From assembly GCA_964599095.1 (NCBI GenBank), contig CAZREB010000017.1, positions 48,789 through 112,788 on the forward strand: a stretch of DNA of 64,000 nucleotides, written 5' to 3'. This document shows, one piece after another, positions 7,578-16,797 of this stretch. The DNA is from SZAS-79 sp964599095. GTDB taxonomy: Bacteria; Pseudomonadota; Gammaproteobacteria; Burkholderiales; SG8-39. The first letter of the stretch is position 1. Every line of letters begins with the position of its first letter. The translations under genes and the position numbers were made by a program. The notes beneath the pieces are model-generated. The model searched no databases, was not told the DNA's origin, and saw nothing but the letters and a program-made list of their open reading frames with translations.

Positions 7578-8705
7578 ATGGATCCCACCGACGAAATCGC
7601 GCTGACGCGCGAGTTGCTGCTGCTCGATACGATCAACCCGCCCGGCCATGAACGCGAATGCGCGCACCGGCTCGGGCGCCTGCTCGAGGATTGGGGCTAT
7701 GCCGTTTCGTACTACGAGTACGCCGACAGGCGCACCAGCGTGATCGCGCGGCTCGGCGGAACCGAGGCCAAGGCGCCGCTGTGCCTGACCGGCCACATCG
7801 ATACGGTGCCGCTCGGGGCCGCGCAATGGACACGGGATCCGTTCGCGGGCGAAACGGACGGCGATCGCCTCTATGGCCGCGGATCCTCCGACATGAAGGC
7901 CGGCGTGGCCGGCATCCTGCTGGCGGCACGGAATCTCGCGAAGCACCTTCGCCCGACCGCCGGCGTGGTTCTCGTGCTGACTGCGGCCGAGGAAGGCGGT
8001 TGCATCGGATCGAAGCACATGATCCAGGTCGAGGGACTGCTGGGTCGGGCGGGGGCGATGGTAGTGGGCGAGCCGACTTCCAACTACCCCGCCGTCGGCC
8101 ACAAGGGGTCGATGAAATTCTGGGCGAGATTTCGCGGTGTCACCGCGCATGGCTCGATGCCGCACCTCGGCGTCAACGCGATCTACAAGGCGGCGCGCGC
8201 CGCGGCCAAGCTGGAGAAGTTCGAGTTTCACGATCACCCGCACCCGATCATGGGCGGGCCCTCGTTGAACGTCGGCACGTTTCATGCGGGGCAGACGATC
8301 AACTCGGTCCCCGACGAAGCCGTGCTCGGCGTGGACGTGCGCTCCATCGTCGGCATGGACCACGCGGCGGTGCTGGGCCGCCTGCGCGAGATGCTCGGGC
8401 CGGAGGCGGAACTCGAGGTGTTCCAGGACATGCCGGCCGTATGGACCGAACCCGAGCAGGAGTGGATGCAGCGCGTCTTTGCGATCTGCGAGACTGCGCT
8501 GGGCGAGAAGCCCGAGCCGCGCACGGTGAGCTACAACAGCGACGCCGGCAATTTCCTCAAGAAATGGCGCGGCGCGCCGACCGTGATCCTCGGGCCGGGC
8601 GAGCCCTCCATGGCGCACCAGACCGACGAGTATTGCCGCATGTCGCGGATCCGGGAGTCGGTGTCAATCTACGAGGACATCATCCGGGACTGGTGCGGCG
8701 TCTGA
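7578..8705 (+). CDS. M20-family metallopeptidase (ArgE/DapE-like deacylase)
   Basis: The 375-residue enzyme has the dinuclear-zinc signature of the M20 family. H73 lies in TGHIDTVP, D105 in GRGSSDMKAG, E138-E139 in LTAAEEGG, E165 in GEPTS, and a C-terminal histidine in MAHQTDEY. The dimerisation insert begins near GHKGSMKFWARFRG. Members remove acyl groups from N-acyl amino acids or cleave small peptides; sequence alone does not separate acetylornithine deacetylase, succinyl-diaminopimelate desuccinylase and other hydrolases. No arginine or lysine pathway gene is adjacent. Two bases separate its stop from the GTG of the next gene, so they are probably co-transcribed. Confidence 0.88.
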   Translation: MDPTDEIALTRELLLLDTINPPGHERECAHRLGRLLEDWGYAVSYYEYADRRTSVIARLGGTEAKAPLCLTGHIDTVPLGAAQWTRDPFAGETDGDRLYGRGSSDMKAGVAGILLAARNLAKHLRPTAGVVLVLTAAEEGGCIGSKHMIQVEGLLGRAGAMVVGEPTSNYPAVGHKGSMKFWARFRGVTAHGSMPHLGVNAIYKAARAAAKLEKFEFHDHPHPIMGGPSLNVGTFHAGQTINSVPDEAVLGVDVRSIVGMDHAAVLGRLREMLGPEAELEVFQDMPAVWTEPEQEWMQRVFAICETALGEKPEPRTVSYNSDAGNFLKKWRGAPTVILGPGEPSMAHQTDEYCRMSRIRESVSIYEDIIRDWCGV

Positions 8706-8707
8706 TC

Positions 8708-10918
8708 GTGGCCGCCCCGACCACCTCGATCGAGCAGGAATGGCTGGAGGGCGCGGAGCTCTATCACCTGATTGCGGAAGGAATCCCCAACATGGTGTGG
8801 ACCGCCCGCCCCGACGGCGGCGTGGACTATCTCAATCGCCGCGTCATCGAGTACACCGGCCTCACCCGGGACGAACTGCGCGAGTGGGGCTGGCGGGACG
8901 TGATCCATTCGGATGACCGCGCGATTTGCGAAGCGAGATGGCGGCATTCGCTCGAGACCGGCAACAATTACGAGATTGAATTCCGGATACGACGCGGTTC
9001 CGACGGTGCGTATCGCTGGCATCTCGGCGGGGCGCTGCCGCTGCGCGATCCCGGCGGACGGATCGTCAAGTGGTTCGGTAACTGCACGGACATCGACGAC
9101 CAGAAGCGCGTTGCCTATGCGCGCTACCAATCGTTGGTCGAGATGTCGCCGGACGCGATGATCATCCGGCAAGGCGACTGCTTCGCATTTGTGAACAGGG
9201 CAACCATCCGCCTCCTGGGCGCGAATTCCGCCGATGAGCTGCTGGGCAGGTCGATCTATGACCTGGTCCACCCGGAGGACAGGGCGATGGTCCGGCAGCG
9301 CCAGGTGAGGTACGACGTGTACGGCGAAACGCTTCCACCGGCCGAAATTCGGCTCCGGCGTCTGGACGGCGGCTACGTGGCTGTCGAGGCAATGGCGGTG
9401 CCGATCGAATTCGACGGCCGCGTCGCGGCGCTCGCAATCTGGCGGGACCTGACGCCGCGCAAGCGCGCAGACCTCGCGCTGCGCGCAAGCGAGCAGCGGT
9501 TCCTGTCGTTCATGAACAACACGCCGGCAGTGGCGTGGATCAAGGATTCGCGCCTGAGATGGGTGTACGCGAGCCCGCCGTACGAATCGGCGCTGGGCAA
9601 GTCCACCGCAAACGTACTCGGGCGCGACGATTTCGAGATCTGGCCGCAGGAAATCGCGCGTCGACTCCGCCAGTCGGACCTCGAAGTGCTGGAGTCGAAC
9701 AGCCCGCAGACGATGATCCAGCAGCTGCCGGACGCGCACGGCAACGAATCGTACTGGCTGTCGGTGAAATTCCCGCTCGCCGACGAGACCGGCGCCTGCG
9801 GGATCGGGGGCATGGCCATCGACGTGACCGCCAGCCACAGGCTCGAACAGGCCTTGCGCATCAGCGAGGCCCGGATGAGCCTGGCCATGCAGACGGCGCA
9901 GATGGCGCACTGGTCATGGAGCCCGGAAGAGGGGCTCAAGTACTCCGAGGCGATGGGTCGTCTCTTCGGGCGGGAGCGGCGCGGGCAGAATACCCCGGCG
10001 AAGGATTGGCTCGAACTGGTGCACCCGGAGGATCGCGATGCCCTGCTGGCGGCAGTGCGCGAATCGTTCGCCACCGGCCGGCTGATGCATCACGACTGGC
10101 GCGTGCTCAAGCCCGACGGCAGCTTGGCCTGGCTTTCGAGCCGGGCCCAGACGCAATACGACGCGTCCGGCCGCGCAGTGCGCATGGTCGGGATCACGAT
10201 GGATATCACTCAGCGGCGCAACGAACAGGAAGAACTCGAGCGTCATTCGGGACGCGCGAGGCAATTGCTTTACCGGCTGGTCGACGCACAGGAGTCCGAG
10301 CGGCGCAACCTCGCGTCATCGCTGCACGACCTGATCGGCCAGAAGCTGACCGCGCTCAACATCGGGCTCGACCTGCTAAAGCGCGACCTGCACGCGACCG
10401 CCGGGCCGCTCGTGGCATCGCGCCTGCAATCGATGGCGACGATCGTCGATGAGACAGTCGATGCGATCCGCGGCGTGATGCAGGACCTGCGGCCCTCCGA
10501 GCTGGAGGATTTCGGCCTCGTTCCGGCGCTCCATTCGCACGCACGGCGGTTCGAGGAGCAGACCGGCATGCGCGCCAGCGTCGATTCGCTCGAGCCTTTT
10601 GGTCGCCTGCCCGGCAATCTGGAGCTTGCATTCTTCCGGGTGGCCCAGGAAGCCCTGACCAATGCGGCCAAGCACAGCGGAGCCACCGGCGTCCGAATCC
10701 GCGCATGGCAGGCCGGCGGACGCGCCTGGCTCGCCATCGAGGACGATGGGCACGGCTTCGTCGATCCGTCGGGCGCGCGTTCGGCGGGGCGCGGCGGTTG
10801 GGGTCTGCCGCAGATGCGCGAGCGCGCCGAAGCCGTCGGCGGACAATTGCAGATCGAGTTTCCTGAAACGGGCGGGACGCGAGTGATTGCACAGGCCCCG
10901 ATCGGCCATGCTGATTAG
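8708..10918 (+). CDS. Multi-PAS sensor histidine kinase (NarX/DegS type)
   Basis: This 736-residue kinase appears soluble: no membrane segment is visible. Four PAS-like modules fill roughly residues 15-510, several ending in the typical D-I-T/D-R linkers (NCTDIDDQKR, IWRDLTPRKR, MAIDVTASHR, ITMDITQRR). A HisKA_3 box follows, with His540 in SSLHDLIGQKL as the likely phosphorylation site. The HATPase domain (about 640-735) has EALTNAAKHSGA, DDGHGF and GRGGWGLPQMRERA. The GTG at 8708 is the first usable start after the peptidase stop. The reading frame runs far upstream, but that part is out of frame with the real peptidase. It overlaps its cognate regulator by 11 bases; the signal sensed is unknown. 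Confidence 0.9.
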   Translation: MAAPTTSIEQEWLEGAELYHLIAEGIPNMVWTARPDGGVDYLNRRVIEYTGLTRDELREWGWRDVIHSDDRAICEARWRHSLETGNNYEIEFRIRRGSDGAYRWHLGGALPLRDPGGRIVKWFGNCTDIDDQKRVAYARYQSLVEMSPDAMIIRQGDCFAFVNRATIRLLGANSADELLGRSIYDLVHPEDRAMVRQRQVRYDVYGETLPPAEIRLRRLDGGYVAVEAMAVPIEFDGRVAALAIWRDLTPRKRADLALRASEQRFLSFMNNTPAVAWIKDSRLRWVYASPPYESALGKSTANVLGRDDFEIWPQEIARRLRQSDLEVLESNSPQTMIQQLPDAHGNESYWLSVKFPLADETGACGIGGMAIDVTASHRLEQALRISEARMSLAMQTAQMAHWSWSPEEGLKYSEAMGRLFGRERRGQNTPAKDWLELVHPEDRDALLAAVRESFATGRLMHHDWRVLKPDGSLAWLSSRAQTQYDASGRAVRMVGITMDITQRRNEQEELERHSGRARQLLYRLVDAQESERRNLASSLHDLIGQKLTALNIGLDLLKRDLHATAGPLVASRLQSMATIVDETVDAIRGVMQDLRPSELEDFGLVPALHSHARRFEEQTGMRASVDSLEPFGRLPGNLELAFFRVAQEALTNAAKHSGATGVRIRAWQAGGRAWLAIEDDGHGFVDPSGARSAGRGGWGLPQMRERAEAVGGQLQIEFPETGGTRVIAQAPIGHAD

Positions 10919-11555
10919 CGTGCTGCTTGCCGACGACCACGCAGTCGTTCGCGACGGCGTGCGGCACCTTCTGGAGGTCCAGCCCGGCATCCGCGTGGTC
11001 GGCAGCTTCGGGGACGGCCGGGAGGCGGTTGCCTTCGCGGAAGCGAACGACGTCGACGTTGCGGTGATCGACGTGGGCATGCCGGGCCTGAACGGCATCG
11101 AAGTCACCCGCCAGATTCACGACGCATGTCCGTCGACCCATGTCCTGATGCTCTCGATGCATTCGAGCCCCGAGCACATCTACCAGGCATTCGAAGCGGG
11201 CGCGTTGGGTTACCTGCTCAAGGAGTCGGCGGGCAACGAAGTCATAGATGCGGTGCGTGCGGTGCACGCGGGCCGCCGTTTCCTGAGCCGCAAGATCGCC
11301 GGAAGCAACCTCGACCACTACATCAGGGAGCGCCGCCGCAAGGGGAGCCCGTTGCTCCAGTTGAGCGCGAGGGAGCGACAGGTGCTTCAGCTCATCGTCG
11401 AAGGGCGGACCAGCGCGGAGGCCGGCGCTGTGCTGAACCTCTCGCCCAAGAGCGTCGACACCTATCGCAGCCGCATGATGAAGAAGCTCGAGATCGGCGA
11501 CATGCCGGGCCTTGTCAAGTTCGCGATCCGCCACGGGTTGACTTCGGTCGACTGA
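10908..11555 (+). CDS. LuxR/NarL-family response regulator
   Basis: A 215-residue two-domain regulator. The receiver has LLADDHAVVRDG with acidic residues D9-D10, the phospho-acceptor D55 in VIDVGMPGLNG, and a K in LKESAG. The C-terminal LuxR helix-turn-helix (about 150-210) reads LSARERQVLQLIVEGRTSAEA and SPKSVDTYRSRMMKKL. Its ATG lies inside the last codons of the kinase gene, so the pair is translationally coupled and forms a two-component system. Its targets cannot be read from this window, although the next gene downstream is a c-di-GMP type protein. Confidence 0.93.
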   Translation: MLISVLLADDHAVVRDGVRHLLEVQPGIRVVGSFGDGREAVAFAEANDVDVAVIDVGMPGLNGIEVTRQIHDACPSTHVLMLSMHSSPEHIYQAFEAGALGYLLKESAGNEVIDAVRAVHAGRRFLSRKIAGSNLDHYIRERRRKGSPLLQLSARERQVLQLIVEGRTSAEAGAVLNLSPKSVDTYRSRMMKKLEIGDMPGLVKFAIRHGLTSVD

Positions 11556-11717
11556 GCGCGCGCAGGGCGATCCAGCCGTTTCGTCCCGGACGGCTGCAAC
11601 GGGCTTGCCGCCAGTGGTTTGCAATCGTTTGCAGTCGCGCATGGCCGGTCAAGGTTTCCTTACAGACTTCCGGCATCGGCGAAAGCTATGGTCTGCGCAG
11701 GAAGGGACGCAAAGAAA

Positions 11718-14321
11718 ATGCAAGAACCGATCCGGATCCTGCTGGCAGAGGATGTCGCTACGGAGGCTGAACTCGACCTGAGGGAACTCAGGCGTGCCGG
11801 GCTGCGGGTCAGCCACCGGATCGTCGACACCGAGCCCGACTTTCGCCGCGAACTCGCCGAGTTTGCGCCGGAGATCATCCTGTCGGACTTCAACATGCCG
11901 CGCTTCGACGGCATGGCGGCCCTCCTCATCGCCCGGGAGTTGCGGCCGGAGATCCCGTTCATCTTCGTCTCGGGCACGATCGGCGAGGAGTACGCGATTC
12001 GCGCGCTGAAGAATGGCGCAACCGATTACGTCCTCAAGTCGAACCTGCTGCGCCTGCCGGCCGCCGTTGAGCGTGCGCTGCAGGATTCGCGAGCGCTCGC
12101 CGCGCGGCGCAAGGCCGAAAGCGAACTGGATGCAGCGCGCGAAACCCTGGTGAGCATCTTCGAATCGCTCGAGGACGTCCTTTGGTCGATGGCGATCCCC
12201 AGCCGGTCCCTCCTTTACGTCAGCACGGCCCTTCACCGCATCTTCGGGATCCAGCCCGAGCAACTGCAGCAGTCGCCGGATACCTGGCTCGCGCTGGTCC
12301 ACCCGGTCGATCGGGAACGGGTCCTGGCGGCCTGGGAGGGCCTGTTTTCCGGCGGTACCTTTGATATCGAGTACCGGATCATCCGGCCGGACGGCACGCT
12401 GCGCTGGATCAATGCCAGGGGCCGCGCAATCCGTGACGCAGGCGGCCAGCTTGCAAGAGCCGATGGGGTCGCCCGGGACATTTCGGACCGGGTCGAGCAG
12501 CGCCGCCGCATCGAGCGTCTGTCGCGGATCAGGAACGTGTCGAGCAACCTCAATTCGGCGCTGGTACGCATCCGCGAACGCGAGCGTCTTTTCGATGAAG
12601 TCTGTCGCATCACGGCCGACGTGGGTGGATTCCATGCCTCGCGCATCGGCCTGGTCGACCAGGCATTGTCCCGGGTTCGCTGGGTCGCCTCGCGCGGCAT
12701 CGCCGATGGCGTCAATGGAAAACTCGGCGCTTCGACGAATGCCGATGCCCCGGCCGGCAACGGCATTGTCGGCCGGTCATTGCGCACGGCGGAACCGGTG
12801 ATCGCGAATGATATCGAGCGCGATGCCAGCCTGCCTCACAGGGAGACGCTCCTTGCGATGGGCTCCCGAGCGACGATCAGCCTGCCCCTGCTGGTGGAGC
12901 GTACTCCGATCGGCGTGCTGGTTCTGCATGCGGTCGAGGCCGGATTCTTCGACCAGGAGGAGGTGCAATTGCTTAACGAGCTGGCGGGCAACGTCTCCTT
13001 CGCCCTCGAGATGATCGCAAAGCGCGAGAAGCTCGACTACCTTGCCTACTACGATCCCCTGACGGGCCTGCCTAACCGGAGCCTCTTCGAGGACCGCCTG
13101 ACGCGCGCCATCGAGGCGGCCTCTCGCGGTCAGGGCATGCTCGCGCTGATGATGATCGACATCGAGCGCTTTCGCGCAATCAACGACACTTTCGGGCGCC
13201 ACGTCGGCGACCGCCTGCTACAGGCTCTGGCCGCCCGGCTCAAGGCCGGCGCGGCCGACGCGAGCCGGGTCGCAAGCCTGGGAGGCGACCATTTCGCAGT
13301 GGTCTTTCCTGCGATACGCAGCGAGGCCGACGTGGTGCGCGAACTGGCCGAGAAGGTTTCGGCGATCTTCGACCTGCCGTTCGACATCGAGGGACACGAA
13401 CTGCGGATCGCGGCCAAGGCCGGCATCGCGGTGTTTCCCAGCGATGGGGGTGACGCGGACATCCTGTTCCGGAATGCCGAGGCGACGCTCAAGAAGGCCA
13501 AGGCGTCGGGCGAGCGCCACCTTTTCTACGCACCCCAGATCAATGCGCGCGTGGCCGAGCAGCTCCTGATGGAGAACAAGCTGCGCAAGGCGATCGACCA
13601 GAGGCAGTTCGTGCTGCATTACCAGCCCAAGGTCGATCTCACGAACCGGAAAGTGCAGGGGCTCGAGGCGCTCATCCGGTGGCATGATCCGGACGGCGGG
13701 CTGGTGCCGCCGGGGCGATTCATCCCGGTGCTGGAGGAGACCGGGATGATCCTCGCGGCCGGGCAATGGGTAATCGAGGAGGCGGTGGCCACTTATCGCG
13801 ACTGGCGCCGCAGGGGCCTTGCCGCACCGCGCATCGCCGTCAATGTGTCGGCGTTGCAGTTGCGCGCGAAGGACTTTGTCGATCGGGTGCGCGACTCGAT
13901 TTCCGGCGAGTCCGCCGAGGCGTGCCTGCTCGACATGGAGATCACCGAGAGCCTGCTGATGCAGGACATCGAAGGGAGCATCCGCAAGCTCGAAGAGGTG
14001 CGCAAGCTCGGCGTGCAAATCGCACTCGACGATTTCGGCACCGGTCATTCGTCGCTCGGCTACCTCAGCCGACTGCCGATCGATACGCTGAAGATCGACC
14101 GCAGCTTCGTGGTCGGCATGACCGACAACGCGGACGACACCAGCATCGTGTCCTCGATAATCTCGCTCGCGCAGACCCTGCGGCACGGCGTCGTTGCCGA
14201 AGGCGTCGAAAACGAGTCGCAGGCCCAGTTGCTGCGACTCTTGCGATGCGACCAGATGCAGGGCTACCTCTTCAGCCGGCCGGTCCCGAAGGCGGAAATC
14301 GAAACATTGCTCGGGTGGTGA
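11718..14321 (+). CDS. REC-PAS-GAF-GGDEF-EAL signalling protein (probable c-di-GMP phosphodiesterase)
   Basis: The 867-residue protein has, in order, a receiver domain (1-125, D57 in LSDFNMP), a PAS domain (about 145-265), a GAF domain (about 290-440), a GGDEF domain (about 445-610) and an EAL domain (about 620-867). The diguanylate-cyclase site is degenerate: GGDHF at 522-526 instead of GGDEF, so cyclase activity is doubtful. The EAL site looks intact: E650-A-L, INVSAL, DMEITES, DDFGTGHSS, LKIDRSFV and AEGVEN. It therefore probably hydrolyses c-di-GMP, with the GGDEF domain regulatory. It lies 162 bases after the LuxR regulator; the ATG has an AGGAAGGG leader at long spacing. Confidence 0.92.
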   Translation: MQEPIRILLAEDVATEAELDLRELRRAGLRVSHRIVDTEPDFRRELAEFAPEIILSDFNMPRFDGMAALLIARELRPEIPFIFVSGTIGEEYAIRALKNGATDYVLKSNLLRLPAAVERALQDSRALAARRKAESELDAARETLVSIFESLEDVLWSMAIPSRSLLYVSTALHRIFGIQPEQLQQSPDTWLALVHPVDRERVLAAWEGLFSGGTFDIEYRIIRPDGTLRWINARGRAIRDAGGQLARADGVARDISDRVEQRRRIERLSRIRNVSSNLNSALVRIRERERLFDEVCRITADVGGFHASRIGLVDQALSRVRWVASRGIADGVNGKLGASTNADAPAGNGIVGRSLRTAEPVIANDIERDASLPHRETLLAMGSRATISLPLLVERTPIGVLVLHAVEAGFFDQEEVQLLNELAGNVSFALEMIAKREKLDYLAYYDPLTGLPNRSLFEDRLTRAIEAASRGQGMLALMMIDIERFRAINDTFGRHVGDRLLQALAARLKAGAADASRVASLGGDHFAVVFPAIRSEADVVRELAEKVSAIFDLPFDIEGHELRIAAKAGIAVFPSDGGDADILFRNAEATLKKAKASGERHLFYAPQINARVAEQLLMENKLRKAIDQRQFVLHYQPKVDLTNRKVQGLEALIRWHDPDGGLVPPGRFIPVLEETGMILAAGQWVIEEAVATYRDWRRRGLAAPRIAVNVSALQLRAKDFVDRVRDSISGESAEACLLDMEITESLLMQDIEGSIRKLEEVRKLGVQIALDDFGTGHSSLGYLSRLPIDTLKIDRSFVVGMTDNADDTSIVSSIISLAQTLRHGVVAEGVENESQAQLLRLLRCDQMQGYLFSRPVPKAEIETLLGW

Positions 14322-14333
14322 CTGCGCGCGGCG

Positions 14334-14390
14334 AACCCGGGAAAAACCGGGTTTGCCCTATAATTCACGGTCCTGGCAGCTTTCCTGCCA
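14334..14390 (+). promoter_or_regulatory. Probable hemA promoter and leader hairpins
   Basis: A perfect -10 hexamer TATAAT lies at 14359-14364, about 50 bases before the hemA ATG, but no good -35 is seen 16-18 bases upstream. Just before it, AACCCGG/CCGGGTT (14334-14340 and 14347-14353) form a 7-bp stem that could help terminate the preceding gene. After it, TGGCAG/CTGCCA (14374-14379 and 14385-14390) form a hairpin in the hemA leader. Promoter function is inferred from the -10 alone. Confidence 0.45.
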
Positions 14391-14413
14391 TCGATGACTG
14401 CGTTCGAACCCGC

Positions 14414-15661
14414 ATGACGCTGTTCGCACTGGGCCTGAATCACCAGACCGCGCCGCTCGCGATCCGCGAGCGGGTCGCGTTCGCGACCGAGGCGCTTTCG
14501 AAAGCCGTCGGCGAGCTCATGCGCGCACGGCCGGTGAAGGAGGCGGCGATCATCTCGACCTGCAACCGCACCGAGCTCTATGTCTCGGCGGGGGAGGCCG
14601 CCGCGGCAGCCGACTGGCTGGCCGAATACCACCAGCTGCCGGCCGGGGACCTGAAGCCCTATCTCTACACTCTGCCGGAGGAAGAAGCCGTCCGGCACGC
14701 CTTCCGCGTCGCTTCCGGGCTCGACTCGATGGTACTCGGCGAGCCGCAGATCCTCGGGCAGATGAAGGAGGCGGTGCGCGCAGCCGAGTCCGCCGGCACC
14801 CTTGGCACAACGCTGCACAAGCTTTTCCAGAAATCGTTCGCCGTGGCCAAGGAGGTGCGCACCACCACCCAACTCGGCGCGCACAGCGTGTCGATGGCTG
14901 CAGCGACGGTCAAGCTCGCCGCAAGGATCTTCCCCTCGATCGGGGAACAGAACGTCCTGTTCATCGGCGCTGGCGAAATGATCGAGCTGTGCGCGACGCA
15001 CTTTGCGGCACAGGGCCCGGCCCGCCTGACGGTGGCGAACCGCACGCTCGAGCGCGGTACGTCCCTTGCGCATCGATTCGGCGGCGGTGCCATCGAGTTG
15101 CGCTCGCTGCCCGAGCACCTCCACCAGTACGACATCGTCATTTCGTGCACCGCGAGTTCGCTGCCCATCCTCGGCAAGGGCCTGGTCGAGCGCGCCCTCA
15201 AGGCGCGGCGGCGCCGGCCGATGTTCATGGTCGACCTGGCGGTCCCGCGCGACATCGAGGCCGAAGTCGGCGACCTCGACGATGTCTTCATGTACACGAT
15301 CGACGATCTCTCGGGGATCGTTTCTGCCAACCTCGACGCGCGCCGCTCGGCCGTCGTGCAGGCCGAGGCGATCATCGAAACGCAGGTCGGCCAGTTCATG
15401 CACTGGATGGCGGCCCGCGAAAGCGTCCCGCTGATCCGCGCGCTGCGCGAGCAGGCCGAGCTTGCCCGCGGCCACGAGGTCGAGCGTGCGATGAAACTGC
15501 TCGCGCGCGGCGACGATCCGAAAGGGGTGCTCGAGTCGCTGTCGCAGGGACTGACGAACAAGCTCATGCACGCTCCCACCCAGGCGCTCAACGAGGCGCA
15601 GGGCGAGGAGCGCCGCGCGCTGGCCGACCTGGTCGCGCGGCTGTTCCACATCCCACGTTAG
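14414..15661 (+). CDS. hemA: Glutamyl-tRNA reductase HemA
   Basis: HemA reduces glutamyl-tRNA(Glu) to glutamate-1-semialdehyde with NADPH, the first committed step of C5 tetrapyrrole synthesis. The 415-residue protein has the active-site Cys50 in IISTCNRTELYV, LGEPQILGQMK, the NADP-binding GAGEMIELCATHF, and the C-terminal dimerisation region. The ATG gives the standard MTLFALGLNHQTAP opening. It starts a run hemA-prfA-prmC, with release factor 1 beginning 32 bases downstream. hemC-D-X-Y lie about 8 kb further on, so haem synthesis is spread over this stretch. Confidence 0.97.
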   Translation: MTLFALGLNHQTAPLAIRERVAFATEALSKAVGELMRARPVKEAAIISTCNRTELYVSAGEAAAAADWLAEYHQLPAGDLKPYLYTLPEEEAVRHAFRVASGLDSMVLGEPQILGQMKEAVRAAESAGTLGTTLHKLFQKSFAVAKEVRTTTQLGAHSVSMAAATVKLAARIFPSIGEQNVLFIGAGEMIELCATHFAAQGPARLTVANRTLERGTSLAHRFGGGAIELRSLPEHLHQYDIVISCTASSLPILGKGLVERALKARRRRPMFMVDLAVPRDIEAEVGDLDDVFMYTIDDLSGIVSANLDARRSAVVQAEAIIETQVGQFMHWMAARESVPLIRALREQAELARGHEVERAMKLLARGDDPKGVLESLSQGLTNKLMHAPTQALNEAQGEERRALADLVARLFHIPR

Positions 15662-15693
15662 CTGGCTACCCGGAGTGCCGGCATGGCTTGCCC

Positions 15694-16797
15694 ATGAAAG
15701 CGTCATTGCGCGCGAAACTCGACCAGCTTGCCTCGCGGCTGCAGGAACTCGACCGCCTGCTGTCCGAAGAGTCGGCGGCGAGGGACATGGACAGCTTTCG
15801 CAAGCTTGCGCGCGAGCACTCCGAGCTCTCCGAGGTGGGCCGGTTGTATTCGGAATTCCGGCGGGCCGAGGGCGATGCCGAAGCGGCAAGGGACATGGCG
15901 TCCGACCCGGCGATGCGCAGCTTCGCCGACGATGAGCTCAAGGCGGCGCGCGAGCGGATCGAGACCCTCGAGGCCGAGCTGCAGAAGGTCCTGCTGCCGA
16001 AGGACCCGAACGACGACAAGAACACGTTCCTGGAGATCCGCGCCGGGACCGGTGGAGACGAATCCGGGCTTTTCGCCGCGGACCTGCTTCGCATGTACAC
16101 GCGGTTTGCGGAGCGCCGGGGCTGGCAGGTCGAGATCGTTTCGGCGAGCCACTCGGAGCTTGGCGGCTACAAGGAGGTGATCGCAAAGCTGGTCGGGCAG
16201 GGCGCCTATTCGAAACTCAAGTTCGAATCCGGCGGCCATCGTGTCCAGCGGGTGCCGGTGACCGAGGCGCAGGGACGCATCCACACGTCGGCCTGCACTG
16301 TGGCGGTGATGCCCGAAGTCGACGAAATCGACGACGTCGTGCTCAACCCGGCGGAGTTGCGCATCGATACCTTCCGTGCTTCGGGCGCCGGCGGCCAGCA
16401 CATCAACAAGACCGACTCGGCGGTGCGCGTCACGCATCTTCCGACCGGCATCGTGGTCGAGTGCCAGGACGGCCGCTCGCAACACAAGAACAAGGCGCAG
16501 GCGATGTCGGTGCTGGTCGCGCGCATCAAGGACCAGCAGATGCGCGAGCAGTCGGCGAAGACGGCGGCGACGAGGAAGTTGCTGATCGGTTCGGGCGATC
16601 GCTCGGAGCGCATACGCACCTACAACTACCCGCAGGGTCGCGTGACCGATCACCGGATCAACCTGACCCTGTACAAGCTCGACCGCATCATGGACGGCGA
16701 GCTGGACGATATCGTCAACGCGCTGGCCACCGAGTTGCAGGCCGAGCAGCTCGCCGAACTGGCCGAAGAGCAGGCGGGCGGCCGGGTCGCGGGGTGA
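15694..16797 (+). CDS. prfA: Peptide chain release factor 1
   Basis: RF1 reads UAA and UAG stop codons and triggers peptide release. The 367-residue protein has the PxT tripeptide anticodon as P188-V-T190, which marks RF1 rather than RF2, and the catalytic GGQ at 233-235 in SGAGGQHINKTDSAVR. The N-terminal coiled region and GTGGDESGLF match the family. Its stop overlaps the start of prmC, whose product methylates the GGQ glutamine, so enzyme and substrate are made together. Confidence 0.97.
   Translation: MKASLRAKLDQLASRLQELDRLLSEESAARDMDSFRKLAREHSELSEVGRLYSEFRRAEGDAEAARDMASDPAMRSFADDELKAARERIETLEAELQKVLLPKDPNDDKNTFLEIRAGTGGDESGLFAADLLRMYTRFAERRGWQVEIVSASHSELGGYKEVIAKLVGQGAYSKLKFESGGHRVQRVPVTEAQGRIHTSACTVAVMPEVDEIDDVVLNPAELRIDTFRASGAGGQHINKTDSAVRVTHLPTGIVVECQDGRSQHKNKAQAMSVLVARIKDQQMREQSAKTAATRKLLIGSGDRSERIRTYNYPQGRVTDHRINLTLYKLDRIMDGELDDIVNALATELQAEQLAELAEEQAGGRVAG

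Noticed and set aside
7658..10918. Frame extending the histidine kinase to 1086 codons
   Set aside because: The upstream third is out of frame with the M20 peptidase, whose frame is the real one; the kinase starts at the GTG at 8708.
11617..11636. Two tandem GTTTGCA-type decamers
   Set aside because: Only two short copies and no clear promoter nearby, so not enough for a feature.
11699..11720. GGGACGCAAAG resembling the core of a GEMM (c-di-GMP-I) riboswitch before an EAL gene
   Set aside because: Only about 11 bases match and the second helix and receptor sequence are missing, as the start codon follows at once. A covariance search would settle it.
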